Positions 24,064 through 35,800 of a DNA stretch of 64,000 bases are shown piece after piece. Numbering within the stretch: position 1 is the stretch's first letter; each line of letters begins with the position of its first letter. The translations under genes were made by a program, and so were the position numbers. The DNA lies in NCBI GenBank assembly GCA_963924555.1, contig OZ004589.1, forward strand, positions 2,108,001 to 2,172,000, in the 5' to 3' direction. The notes beneath the pieces are model-generated. The model was not told the DNA's origin, did no database searches, and was given only the letters and a program-made list of their open reading frames with translations. This stretch comes from Crambe crambe. Taxonomy: Eukaryota > Porifera > Demospongiae > Poecilosclerida > Crambeidae.

Positions 24064-24470
24064 GAGCGCAAATGAACGCAAAAAATTTCTTCTAAATAAA
24101 AAGTGAAGTAGGGATAGCCATAAAATTCAGCTGCATTCCTATCACTCCTAGCCCTCCTAATTTCAATAACCACGCCTCCCAACTTAAATCCCTACTCTTC
24201 ACTCCCCCTTCAGCAATAAGTGAGTCACGTAACCCCTTACCCGTACCCATCACCAAACTCAGCAATAATATTATCATTACAAAACTACTATTCCTACTTC
24301 ACTCCTACTTCACTCCTAGGCCTGAAGGGGGAGTGAAGAGTAGGGATTTAAGTTGGGCGATATATATAGGCGTGGTTATTGAAATTTAGGAGGGCTAGGA
24401 GTGATAGGAATGCAGCTAAATTTTATGGCTATCCCTACTTCACTTTTTATTCAGTTTCTGCGCTCACTTG
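24064..24470. mobile_element. Foldback (MITE-like) element, about 400 bp
   Basis: Arms of about 150 bp are inverted copies of each other: AAAAAGTGAAGTAGGGATAG... at about 24098 pairs with ...CTATCCCTACTTCACTTTTT ending about 24450. The centre carries extra copies of the 'CCTACTTCACTCCTA' motif. The corresponding place in unit 1 (about 15690) lacks it, so it inserted after the segmental duplication. No coding capacity and no target duplication clear to the eye. Confidence 0.7.
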
Positions 24471-24596
24471 TACAACTAGCTATAGCACACTAAGTGACTG
24501 TAACAACTAGGAAATCATTGATTTCATTATCAATCCAAATTACGGAAAAAATTAACACAATGTGTATGTGTGTAGCTATTAGGTAACTAGCAATTT

Positions 24597-25768
24597 TTAC
24601 AACAACAGATAATGCATGTAATCACTAAGATCACAATCCAGAGGTGCTACTATTGTGGCTATGATATTTGAAGGTGCAGGTACACAGGCAATGCCTCTCC
24701 TTACATGCACAGCATAATCTTTTATTTCCCAGGGGAAATTCCCTTCTGCTTTCAGGTGATCAGGAGGTATTCTGGGTTGGCCAGAGTTGTATTCTTCTAT
24801 TAGCACCCCCATGCCTTCCAGCTGGTGCACTTCAATATGACAATGGAGAAACCAGTGGCCTGGATTGTCCACTTGGAATGCAATCACCACATATCCACCA
24901 GCTGGAACGATCACCGTGTCTTTCTGAATAGCAGTGTTACGAATGCGACCTCTTGAACCTCTAACTCGTTGTTGCATCTTTTCTGGCATTCCATTAGCCC
25001 AATTAGGGTTCCTACAGAGGACACCCCCACAGTTAACATCTGGTGAGTTCATAATTAGTGCACCGGCGTCGTCATACTCCCCATATTCGATGTGCAGAAT
25101 GTGAAAACTATGCCCATGAAGGTGTATGGGATGAGAGAAATTATTTCGTCTCAGAGTCATGTCTCCAATACCATCATTATTGTTTTAGGTTCCCCGTCGG
25201 GATTGAATATCTCTTGTCCAGCAATTATTGTCTGCACATTTATACATTTGCAGTCATGAGGATTACTGCTGTCTTCGGGTGGGCAAGTATTTATGCCACT
25301 ATTAACTCGATTATCTCTGTCATACTGTCCACAATTTGTCTGGTAAGGCACAACAGGCAGTTGGAAGTTCTTCCCATTAACAGCGCTGGTTGTGCTTTCT
25401 CCTTCAAACCCAAAGTTGAAAACTGGGAACAGTCTGGGCAGTCACGAGTTGTGGTGAATTTAAGTAGCTTGTTTTCAGGGATCGGGGAAAGGGCCCGCAG
25501 TTCTGTTAGGTGCATACAAGTACGTAGTGTATGGGTCACTAAAGTCCTTAAAGGGACAGTTGAGAATATAGCACTGGTTTCTTGTATCACAGAGGCGCTG
25601 AGAACTTGTCACTCGTGAGTAGCTACATACGTATTTGTCCAACTGAGATTTTCATCTGGATTATTACCATACCATACTGATAGGATGGCTAAAGCTGAAT
25701 GTTCCCTGTTCCTCAAACTCTGTGTCTCTAATGTTTCAGCTCAAATCCAAAAAGCACGTCTGTCAAAA
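24597..25768 (-). pseudogene. MCO4: 3' half of an MCO3-like gene, frameshifted
   Basis: Only the region matching MCO3 residues ~410-807 remains; homology ends abruptly at about 25768. Reading frames shift at least three times. One base is lost near 25420 (AAAACTGGG against AAAAACTGGA). About ten bases are lost near 25160 (MCO3's FSAVG segment). A deletion near 24640 replaces the membrane helix with an unrelated end. HPIHLHGHSFHILH and HCHIEVHQLEGM are still readable. The 5' half, including the first two copper motifs and promoter, is missing, so it cannot encode an oxidase. Confidence 0.9.
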
Positions 25769-27396
25769 TTAGTCGTTAGTCCACTGTAAACAAATTCACA
25801 TCATCGGTTGACAAATATTCATAATCCACACTCACTTCAACATACAATGCACACATGAAGCTGTTTAACTATCATTCTGGTAGTGATCATAGTGGTGCTG
25901 GTGGTGGTGGTGGTTACAGGAAGTGTGGTGTTCACAGGTGTGGTGTGTGCTCCTCAAGTGGTGTGGGAACAAGGTAAAACATGAACAAGTCACAATGGTC
26001 ATTAAAAGTAAAATGCAATAAATTGAAAGTAACATCTAAATATCTACAGGCAGACTCAAATCACTTCTTCATATATAACATCATTTATTTCCTCTCTCTC
26101 TGCCATGAAGGTGGTGTAAGGCTCGTTCCTCACCATTTCACACACCTCCACTCTCTCCTCCTGCACCAACATGGCTGTATGCTTCATTGTTCATTGTCTC
26201 TATCACTTGCAGTTCTTGCACATCTTCATACTCCCTATCAACATCACCTTCCCTACCCAGAATAGACCTAGTGTGGGTATACTATAAGAGTGACAATTGC
26301 TATAGAATGAGAGTTATGGAAGTGAAAAAATATTTGTCATCATTATGGGATGAAGGAGCAAGAGGCTTATGAGTCAGATGTCAGTCTTGGTGACTGATGG
26401 GCAGCCTATAGTCCTTATAGGTCCTGATCAGAGCTTGGTATTATGTGTGCACAGTAAATACAATGACTGTGTATATCAGATGCAGAGACGTGTCGTGTGT
26501 ATAGTAGCGCCTGCGCGTGCATAATGCGCATGCTACAATAATTATTGTAATCAAGCTAGATTGTTTTCTACAACCTTTTGTCATAGAGGCGCTAGGCTTA
26601 TCAAAGTGAATTGTAGGCGCTTGGCTTATCTAAGTGCTTGTGGTAAGTATTTACAGCTTTTGATGCATGGAGCTTTCTGGTTGGAACCACCACTTAATAT
26701 GACTCTTGTCTCTAACACAATATCAAGCACTGGAGCCTTCACTTGCTCACTGTCTATAGTTAAAGTAGTAGTTGTAGCTTATCTAATACATAGCTATAAA
26801 CTAAACAGCAAAGTCTTCTAATGAGTTGTAGCACTAAAGAATACTTTAAAGAGTTGTAGCACTAAAGAATACTTGCTTGCTCGCTCGCTGTCAACTAAAT
26901 GTTGAACATTGCCCTAGTTCTTCTTGATAGCCATAACTCCCGACTGCTTCATCCTATATCTACGATCTTGGTACCGTATTGAAGCTCTACACCTGATCTA
27001 AGGAATGGTATTGTTCAAGCCTTCGTGGACGCTTGACAGCCACCGACTGCTTCATCCTATATCTACAATCTTGGTACCATCTTGAAGCTCTGCACCTCAG
27101 TTAAGGAATGGTATTATTCAAATTGAAGAAAAGCTCAAATCCTAACTGTCAATTGCCGTTCGAGTGCCTTCATGGACGACTCAAATTCTCGAACGCTTCG
27201 TAGACAGCAGTTAGTTTATACACTTTGTAGACACTACTCCACGCAGGCTGAACATCTTGGTCATTCCTCCACATCTCCAACCATCACTCACAGATGGTGA
27301 TTGAATAACAGAGGCTAGCAATTATGGTAGCTAGGTCCAGTTAAAGAGGTCAAAATCTTAAAAATGGCAGCTGCTATCTAGTTAATATAGGATGAC
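25769..27396. other. Non-coding region with short tandem duplications
   Basis: No supported gene. There is a two-copy ~103-bp tandem repeat at 26940-27140 (CCGACTGCTTCATCCTATAT...), a 29-bp two-copy repeat at about 26822-26875 (GAGTTGTAGCACTAAAGAAT), and a GGT-rich run at about 25890-25920. An inverted relative of the 15421 segment is at 26577-26630. Confidence 0.5.
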
Positions 27397-27893
27397 TTAC
27401 TGGTGAATATAACAACACAACATGACAAATATTATGATGAGGAGTAGGATTATGATCACAACTGCTACCCCAACGATACTCTCTGTGGTGGAGAGAGGGG
27501 TGGAAGAGGTGGAAGAGGTGGGAGGGGTAGTAGTGGCAGGGGTAGTAGTGGCAGGAGAGGTAGGGGTGCTGACGGTGGTGGTGATGGGAAGGGTTGTGGC
27601 ATCGGTGGTGATATCAGTGGAAGAGGTGGTGATATTGGCAGTGGTAGGAGAGGTATCAGTTGTGGTTTTATCAGTGGTGTTATCAGGGCCCATAACGGGA
27701 TCACCACTACCTGAGCTCTCATTTGGCACCGTTTGAGCACTGAAAATGAACCAGTCAGTGTAAATAGATAGCTATTGTATATAGCTGGAGCTAGTTAATT
27801 AACTTGTTGATGGAATAGTATTGGTAGGTGTTCTTACCTTAGTCCAATGTTATAGAGGAGTAGAGCAGAAATTATAAGTGTGATTAAGTCCAT
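27397..27893 (-). CDS. Small mucin-like type I membrane protein, two exons
   Basis: Exon 1 (27838-27893) encodes a signal peptide starting MDLITLIISALLLYNIGL. A 98-bp GT-AG intron joins in phase to exon 2 (27397-27739), giving about 132 residues. After predicted cleavage near GLS-AQT comes about 75 residues of Ser/Thr/Pro-rich sequence (TTT, STPTSPATTTPATT), a candidate for dense O-glycosylation. A hydrophobic helix (GVAVVIIILLLIIIFVMLCC) and a tiny cytosolic end (YIHQ) complete it. No enzyme domain is seen. The role is probably a surface glycoprotein spacer or coat (inference). The start and splice sites were chosen because together they give a clean signal peptide. Confidence 0.65.
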
Positions 27894-28031
27894 ACTTCTC
27901 ACAATTATTATTGTACCAGCTAGCTGCACAGGTCTAAAGAGAGAGAATTCCACAAGCTATGCAGTCCAAATACACTAAGATAGCCCAACAGCACTGCTAT
28001 ACTTCACCACCATCTTGCTGCATAAGAAAAA

Positions 28032-31000
28032 GGGGAATGTTACGCAAAATTCAAAATTGAGTCATTATTGATATAGCGTTGTAGTTCATACCTCGGGGAG
28101 TAAAAATGGTTCTTGGCCGGAAGCCAAATTCTAAACAATCGCTTAGTTACGCGCTGATAATAGAGCATTGATTATCTCCTAATCTGGTGGGTAACTTTGA
28201 AGTTAGATTTCAATATTGCTCCGAGAGTTTCAAGATCTTATTTTGCTCACATAAACATCTAGCTATGCTTTGTCTCTCTTTGAAGCCAATCTAGAGTGCT
28301 TTGGTTATTAATCTGTTGGTAATAGCTAAGCACTCTGCTGATTTTACAAGACTGCAAGAAAAAACTTGAAGCTTACTTATCTGATTCATCAATATTCTGA
28401 GATAATGCTGTATAATAATCTCTCTGTTCCCATCATCTTTTGCTCAGCCTCAGCCTGGACTAGGAAAGTTGCTCCAACTTAAAGCTTGTTCATAGCTAAA
28501 GCGGTTACAGAGATATCATCATTTGTAGTAAGAGTGTCCCTTACATCATCAATTCAAAAGTCACTGCGTGGTTAGGATGAAGAAGTGACCCTTTCTTTTA
28601 GTCATTCAAGCCACTTGCGCTTAGCTACTACTTACAAGGTCAGTAAGTGAAACTACTACTGCGCTACTACTCCTAGTATGTAAAGGTAAGTTTTAGTAAG
28701 CCTAATTATATTAACAGAAAGTTACCACTCATCTTTAATGCCTAAGAACTAGACAAAAGGAGGCAGGGAAGTTGTTTTTAAACAAAAGTTATAACCTGCT
28801 TGGAGCACCTTGTAGGTTATGGTTTTTAGCTGGTAATTTACAATGTAAGAACCCACTGGGGTATAGTTGTTTAACTAGTTAGGTACCTCTGGGTTGTAGA
28901 TTATCAACTTCCCTTCCAGATGTCTTGTTGCCTTCATAAGTAAATGAAAGTAAAGATCTGGGTGTGAATTCTTGAGGCCTGTTATTAGCAGTGTTCTTGC
29001 ACCCAGCAATTTGGCACTGCCGCGAAAAAGTGACACTGCATCGCTGGCCCCCCTCCCTACTACCCTCTTCACACCCAGATCCTTGGAAATCAAATTTAAC
29101 TGCATGACTGTGTGTTCCCCTCAGACTGGTCTGGACTGTAGTAAAACTTGTTTTTTGGTGCTGGTGCTTATGGAACTTAAATAAGGCAGATGTGCAGTCC
29201 CTTTCACACTGGCACACGTTAGGATGTAGCAAAAAATTAACTGCATAGCTTGTGCATAGTGAAGTAGTTAAACCTCACATGTTAAAGTAAAAGTAAAGCT
29301 TGTAATGTGTGTTCCTCTAACCAAGTCTGGGCTGTAACATAACGGGTAAGAAGTGTGTATTCCCCATACACTTGGTCAGAGCATAGTATCAAAGAAATAT
29401 TTAGCATGTGGAACTTAAAATAAGGCAGAGAATGTGCATTTCCTAGTTGTGCCAGTGCGTTAGGGGGTAAAAAGAAAACAATTGCAGAGCATGTGCATAA
29501 CTGAGAAGCCTCAATGTAAATTAAAGTTAACCCTGACCTGTGTGCTCCTCCAGACCTAGTCAAGGGCGTTGAATAAAAAAGATTAAAGAAATACGTAGAA
29601 ATCTGTGGACTGTGGTTGCAGTGACGACTCTGCTCAGTGCTCCTTGTTTGGACATGACCTGCTATTGTGACCTTCTTCCCTACAGGTACCACAGCGTCTG
29701 CTCTTCTTCATTGGGAGAGGAGGGGGAGATGAAACTTCCTCACCATCATTCATGGCTACAGTGACTGGGATACCTGCTCTGCTGTTTGGCTTTGTAACAG
29801 AAGGTTGTGGGCAGGTGACATCTCGGTCTCCCTCTGGGCAAACTCCCGGATCTGTTCAAACAGCTGGCAGCTCTGCTGAAAGGCCCTTCGGCTCCACTCA
29901 TTCAGGATATTCACTGGGATCTGGAGACGTCAATGAAGACTTCAATTCACCTCCTCTTCATCTGATTGGGTCTTCATGTACACCACTCCAGGTTCACTAC
30001 CTGGAAACCTGAAATGGTGCAACTTTTTGATTCCTTTGATTCCAGGAAGCTTCCTGAAGCGAATGGCAAAGAAGGTTGTCCAGTCAAAAACAGGAACAAC
30101 AGTGGTACCATCTTCGATAGCAACAAGTTGGGCGAAGTTGCATTGAGCCAAGTCGTTTACAACCTGTGCAATGGCCTGCAGGCTCCTCACCTTGGTCCTT
30201 CGATAGAGCCGCTTGAACAGACCAAAGCACCAGTCCGGAGCAAACTTTGTGTGCCCTACCACAAGAAAAGACAAGGTTATCTGGGTGTGTCGTCCTGTCA
30301 TTGCACACCAGGCCAGGTACCAGAGCATGCAGTTGTTCTTGTTCTGGCCCGTGCAGTTGTCGGCATGGAGAAATACCTCCTTCTCTCCAAGGCCATGGTG
30401 GTCAAAGAAATAGTCCAGCTGACTGATGACGGTGTTGGCACCCTTGCCACAATCTCCTGCCTCGTCACAAAGAAAATTCACCTGACGAGGCAGCACTTCG
30501 CAATTCACCCCAAAAACTGAACACTTCCTTGCAGTCAGGAAGTAAATTGGGCCCGGCTGTAGTGGGTAAGATGGGAGATACACCTGTTGGGCGTAGTCAA
30601 AGCTGTAGTGTGCCTGGATGTCTCAGGTGTTTGTGATGCAAGAGGAGGTGGCTGAAAGTTGTCGTTGGCACTGTTGAAAAACTCCCTGATGCTGTGCTTA
30701 CAGTCATCACAGGTGGTCTTGTAAAATGATCGCTCACACTGCACTATCCTGAGGTGCTCCCGAGCTTCCTCCACCACACTTGACTTCTGCCTCTCAGGAC
30801 AATTCGCAGCCTTCAGGATTGCCGAACTGTTTTGTTGGCAAGTCCAGCACAGGTCCGTCATTGGCTTCATCAGCCTAATGGATGGAAGTTGTTTTCTCCA
30901 AAGCTGGCAAAAAGTGGAGTTAGCAACAGTGTGAATGGAGTCATTTCCTGCAGCAGCATCTTGGTATACTCTCCAGATAGCTCTCTTTGTGGTACTGGAT

Positions 31001-31364
31001 GGCAGTAACTTGACATCATCTCTACTGTAACCAGGTACACGACCAGGTAGAAGCAGAGCATGCTGTTCTGTGTAGTTCAGTAGGAACCGAACAACGTACT
31101 CCATGCATGTGAGAGTGTGCATTGGAAGTTGCTTGGTATTACCGTGTACCCTGGGAGTTAGTCCATTCTTGCTAAGGGACATGGTGATGTTGTACAGCTT
31201 CTTGCTAACCCCATGCAAAAATCTGAACATCTGACTGCACACAGATTTTCCCTGGTGGTAGTAGGAAGTGTACACTCTCCTCCTCTCGGAGTATCTGCGG
31301 GAAATCTCCCGTTTCCAATCCCAGGCAGAGTATAGTATCTATGATTTAATGCGTAACATTCCCC
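28032..31364. mobile_element. DNA transposon remnant with 15-bp inverted repeats
   Basis: GGGGAATGTTACGCA at 28032-28046 recurs as its exact reverse complement at 31350-31364. The pair brackets the DUF7869-like gene on the minus strand. The gene begins within about 20 bp of the right repeat. The left 1.6 kb has no gene and contains a degenerate ~235-bp tandem repeat (TGGAACTTAAATAAGGCAGA at about 29171 and 29408). No target-site duplication was recognised, so the boundaries are a proposal. Confidence 0.55.
29634..31339 (-). pseudogene. DUF7869-like transposon gene with C-terminal zinc knuckle, frameshifted
   Basis: An open frame starts at about 31339 (ILYSAWDWKREISRRYSERR). It continues through a Cys-containing helical region (LCWTCQQ...CERSFYKTTCDDC). 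At about 30625 it needs one frame change to continue as DIQAHYSFDYAQQV, then a DDE-like core: HADNCTGQNKNN at about 30290, GHTKFAPDWCFGLFK and a conserved C-terminus ending 29942. Further downstream, partly in other frames, are NILNEWSRRAFQQSC and a CCHC knuckle (CGTCREEGHNSRSC), with stop at 29634. The family is known as an abundant uncharacterised domain in animal genomes and is probably transposase-derived. The frame changes suggest decay, though unrecognised introns are possible. Confidence 0.65.
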
Positions 31365-32828
31365 CCTTTCCTAAATCCTGTCACAGTTCTTTCACGCGGG
31401 GTTGTACAGTAGAGATTTTGCTATGAGAGCTACAACTCCGATTTACCAATTAAGACTGTGCTTTTGGAACTGTGAAACAGTGATGGCTATATACTTATAG
31501 CCTGAAACTATAACACAGCACACTTACATGTAAACTGCTATACACTATACACTCAATTGCAAACATAGCTAGCTATACACAAATCATCAACATGCTGTCC
31601 AGACAGGAAGTTCAATGAGGTGCATGCATACTATCAAGTGAGTTCTAGCAGAGTTAGCTATATGTGTGTAGTCATTGAGATACATGTATTATAGCTATTA
31701 TTTGTAAGTGTCCTTTTTCATGAGGTGTAGTACGTATGAACCGTCATGAGCTGACATGCTTATTTTGCAGCATTAATTTTTATTATAATTGCCATGGACA
31801 CTGATTTCATACACATTGATAGCTCTGACCAGTGGTAAATGAATATGATAATAATTTCTCTGCCTTCTTCCATCCTACTGCCTATCCTCTGGTTTACAAT
31901 AATTTCTCTGCCTTCTTCCATCCTACTGCCTATCCTCTGGTTTACAGCTCCTGATGCTGTTGTGATGACATCAAAACGTCAGGTGTAATTTGACACGTGT
32001 TTGTGGCTACAGCTCAATAAAAAAGGTAGTCATTAAAATAACATGCCCCATCACGTGAAGCCTTATGAACGTCATCAAGTGGTTTGTAGTGTGGTTTCAT
32101 AATATACATCCTGACATTCCACAATCATGCAGGTACTTAACTGAACTTACTTCCTTTAGACTAGATTAATTGTATAAGCAAGAGGTTGACCATTCAGCAA
32201 TTTGTCCATTGCTAGCTACACTCAATAGCATGAATCAAGGACCAATATTCATTTTATAGAAGTATACAGATATGTACTAAAAGCTCAGTTATGATGAAGT
32301 CAGTCAATCCTGTAATCCTGTTTCACTCACTTTGAAGGTGGATCAGGTCCCAAAGTGTCAGGCTGGACTGCATGCTGCTGTATTATGCTTGCACCACTTT
32401 TAAGAACATAAAATATGATTCTAGTGACTGACCTTTAGCTACTCATTGCTGTACACTGCATACTCCAATACTGTATAATTTATATCATAGCAGACCTCTA
32501 TCCACTTTAGCTTGCACCATGACTCCATGAATGATGTTATGTAATCCCCTACATGCACACACGCTGAAAACGGGGGAGGAGGGGAACACTACAACATTGC
32601 TGTGTGATGAATTTGCACTTGTTAATTAATTTTGGTTCTTCACTGGTTATCCCCACTTTTCAGTAATTGTCTCCATTCCAATGGTAATAAGTTAGCTAGT
32701 TCCTCTATATTATTGCCAAGTGTTTTGTAGTTCAGTATAAATATTGTATGATGGCTGAAAATACTAAGTCATTTCTATAAATCAGGAAGTCTATAAAACC
32801 ACAGTATATAAATAAAATTAAGCGTGAC
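31365..32828. other. Intergenic region
   Basis: No gene is seen. A perfect two-copy tandem repeat of 48 bp (ATAATTTCTCTGCCTTCTTC...) lies at about 31851-31946. Confidence 0.6.
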
Positions 32829-35800
32829 CTAACAATTTTGACCTAACAATTTTGACCTAACTGTCTTAGCAGTTCCTGCCAATCCAGATTCTTCCAGAGC
32901 TTGAATCAAACCTTCTACAGTTGGATCTTTGTCTACATTATCCATCCTCTGCAGCCATGCATGAACCATATCTTCTGGAAGTTGTTTCATGTTGTCAAGA
33001 TTTGGTAAATGAAGACCAAGTGCCAACCCCACTTTAATAATATCTCTTCTTCTTACAAACTTCAAACACTGAGAGATGTCATGTAAATCCTTCATTTCTG
33101 TGCACCACAAGAAAATAAAATGAATGTATAGAATCCCCTGATTATGGAGAGGTTATTTGGAGGTAAAAGAAAAAAATTAAGAAGAAAAGTATACTAGCAG
33201 TCACTTCTGTTGTTGTTGTTGTTGTTGTCGTTGTTGTTGTTGTTCAGAGGTTTGGAGTTTCCTTTATCATGTATAATGATTAATTCTTCAGTTTAATAGC
33301 TATATCTCACCTAGTTTGTGCTCATATGGTGGTGATGGTGGTTCGTAGGAATCGATTCTCCTTAGGCCTATAAAAAATTATGATGAAATAAAGGTTCTAG
33401 CTATTATAACTAACTGCATGGTAGGAGCATACTCAGCTCAGTCCAGTACAAGGGTGATATATTAGCTCACTTTGCTCACAATGATACTACCTACCTGAAA
33501 AATCTGTAGGCATGTCATCCTCAATATATATGGTGAAGAAGAACCTCTTCTTAGTCGTTCCATCAATCTTCACTCGATATTCCAAAGGCTTTTTAACACG
33601 TCCTTTTTTCTTCCAAATCGCCTTCAGTTCAGAGTGAATCACAGTTTCTTTCCCAAGATGGGTTTCATCGACATCTTTTTTGCTAATCTATAATAATAAA
33701 TTATTATAATTAAGTTAAGTAGCCTCAAGACTCTTATAGCTATAGCTTGTACCACAGAATCTTTTAACAGAAAGACTCTCCAACCGTCCTTAGAATCGTA
33801 GCCATCCAAGGGTACATCCAATGCAATTTCATCTCCTTTGAAGTACAATGTTTGGTCTGTGCTACGCCAAGCCCCCTTTGAGTCATAATAATCACGAACT
33901 ATCTGTATAATGATATATTTATTGAGATCAAAAGTGAAACAATGACACTTCTGAATAAAGGACTATGCAGCCATTTTGTCCTTTGTAGAGAGGTCGTCTT
34001 TTCTTGGAAGTAGCTAAAGTGTAAGTGAAACAGTTATCATGAAACTTCTTAATAATGGACACAATGGGACCAGCCATTTTGTATCTCGGAGGTAAAAATG
34101 TCTTTGCACTTAGCTATCAAAATATATCCCTAAGGTTTGTCCTCTTTTGGAGTGTCTATTATTGGAGGTTCTACTCTGTTATATAAACTTACAGTTATGT
34201 GTGTATCATCACACCATGTGACAGCAAAGTGTATCTCTCTGCTTGTAGGTGGTCCCATGTGGAATACACCAGACCAGTAGAGACGTTGATCAGATCCCTG
34301 TTGTACGTTACCTACTCCACTAAAGTGATTCAAATCTATGACTCCATAGGAACTGTGTTTACTGAAACTCCCTGTGTTCATGATCTTGAAGGAGTATGGA
34401 AGACCTTTCTGGGCACATGAGGCTCTGACCATAAATAGACGAGAGCTATTCTCAGGCATAGCACAATGCTGTATTTCTAAAGTCACTGGCTCCTGGAATT
34501 TGCAAATTGGTACTGATTTTATCCAAAATACAGGACTGACCAGCGTGGTGTTCTCTGGGAAGGTGTACTGACCAGAGACAGAGGCTTTTATGATGATTCT
34601 GCAGATATCAATGCCTTTTGGAAGAGCAGACGCTGGGACTTTGAGCCTTAATCCATAGCCTTTCCAGTCAAATTGCTTAGAATAACCATTGATCACATCA
34701 ATGGACACTTCTTTAATCACCACCACTCCCTTCAAGTCACCAGAATCTGAACAAGAAAAGAAATTAGTTAAAAACCAAACATTAATAAGATGAATTTGAT
34801 CTAAACTGACCCTATACTAACTATACCAGTCTGCATACCTCTGTCTTGCTCTGTGTACAGAGGGGCAATAAACTCCAGAAGCATACTGGGCAATGTGCTT
34901 GGCTTTCCTCTTCTGAATGAATTGACTGGGGGATTGAATAAGTCGCCAGTGATTCCAACTTTCTGTAATTGGTAGATTGAGTGTTCTTTGAAGTAGGATA
35001 TATATATATTCCAGGCAACATGGACCACCATGTAAAGTAGTGGGAGATATAGTGCATATTCTATGATAGAGTCTGAAAAAGGGAGTGGCTTGTTGTAGTG
35101 ATGCCAAGAATTGACAAGTGCTAAATTAGCAAATATCAGAGCATCTGTGTAGTTCAGGAGGTTGTTTTTTGCATTATATGGCTGAAACACAATTACCAAA
35201 GCAATCATAAGCATACAAAGTTTAAGCTGCATCAGCAATCTTGATACAAGGTCACTCATGAAACAGTCAGCAGCTATGAAAAATAAACGGAAAAGAAAAT
35301 ACAGTCCAGCAAAGAAACGCATATTCTCTTTGTAACACCCTTGAAAAGCATCCAGTAACATATTGATCCTTTCAACAGGATACAGTGCCCATAAAAAGGA
35401 GATTCTGCACAAACACTGCTCAAAGATCTTGAGGGGTAAGACCAAGAGAAACACTGGAGGGGCAAGTACGAATACAGTAAAGATGAAAGCTGATGGCAGT
35501 TGGTAGTAGTAGAAATAATTGGGATCAGTTGACTCATATTGTCCTGCATAGTAAACTCGTGATGGATAAACTGTAGCATCATCTTCGTCCATCAGAGGTT
35601 GTGTTTTAACAATGCGTGATAAAGTGAGACTAAACTTAGTGTATGATAGGAGAATGAATGTTGGAAAAGCGTGTTCAAGAATATTTTCCCTCAGAAAAAG
35701 ACATTTTTTCAACCCAAAGACTATAACTATCACAATCAGTGGGGAAAGTGCTAATCCATAATCCAGCAACATAACTGTCAGAATGTCAAAGGTTGGACTC

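Larger units (their letters stand above)
9187..25768. repeat. Segmental duplication: two Listerin-fragment + MCO units
   Basis: Unit 1 (about 9187-18235) runs from the MCO2 5' flank through Listerin 3' exons to MCO3. Unit 2 (about 18236-25768) runs from the MCO3 5' flank through a second Listerin copy to MCO4. Non-coding landmarks match in order: 9240-9850 with 18430-19075, 11053-11340 with 19855-20200, the TCTG microsatellites at 11648 and 20706, 14880-15180 with 23200-23660, and 15680-15850 with 24480-24620. Unit 2 has lost 9850-11050 and about 12964-13256. It has also gained insertions, and its homology stops inside the MCO gene at about 25768. Confidence 0.88.

Noticed and set aside
27422-27736. 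Plus-strand Val/Gly-rich ORF
   Set aside because: It is the antisense of the Ser/Thr-rich mucin-like exon, whose splice sites and signal peptide support the minus strand.
29752-30520. Plus-strand ORFs opposite the DUF7869-like gene
   Set aside because: They are shadows of the minus-strand frame, which carries the conserved HADNCTGQNKNN and GHTKFAPD motifs.
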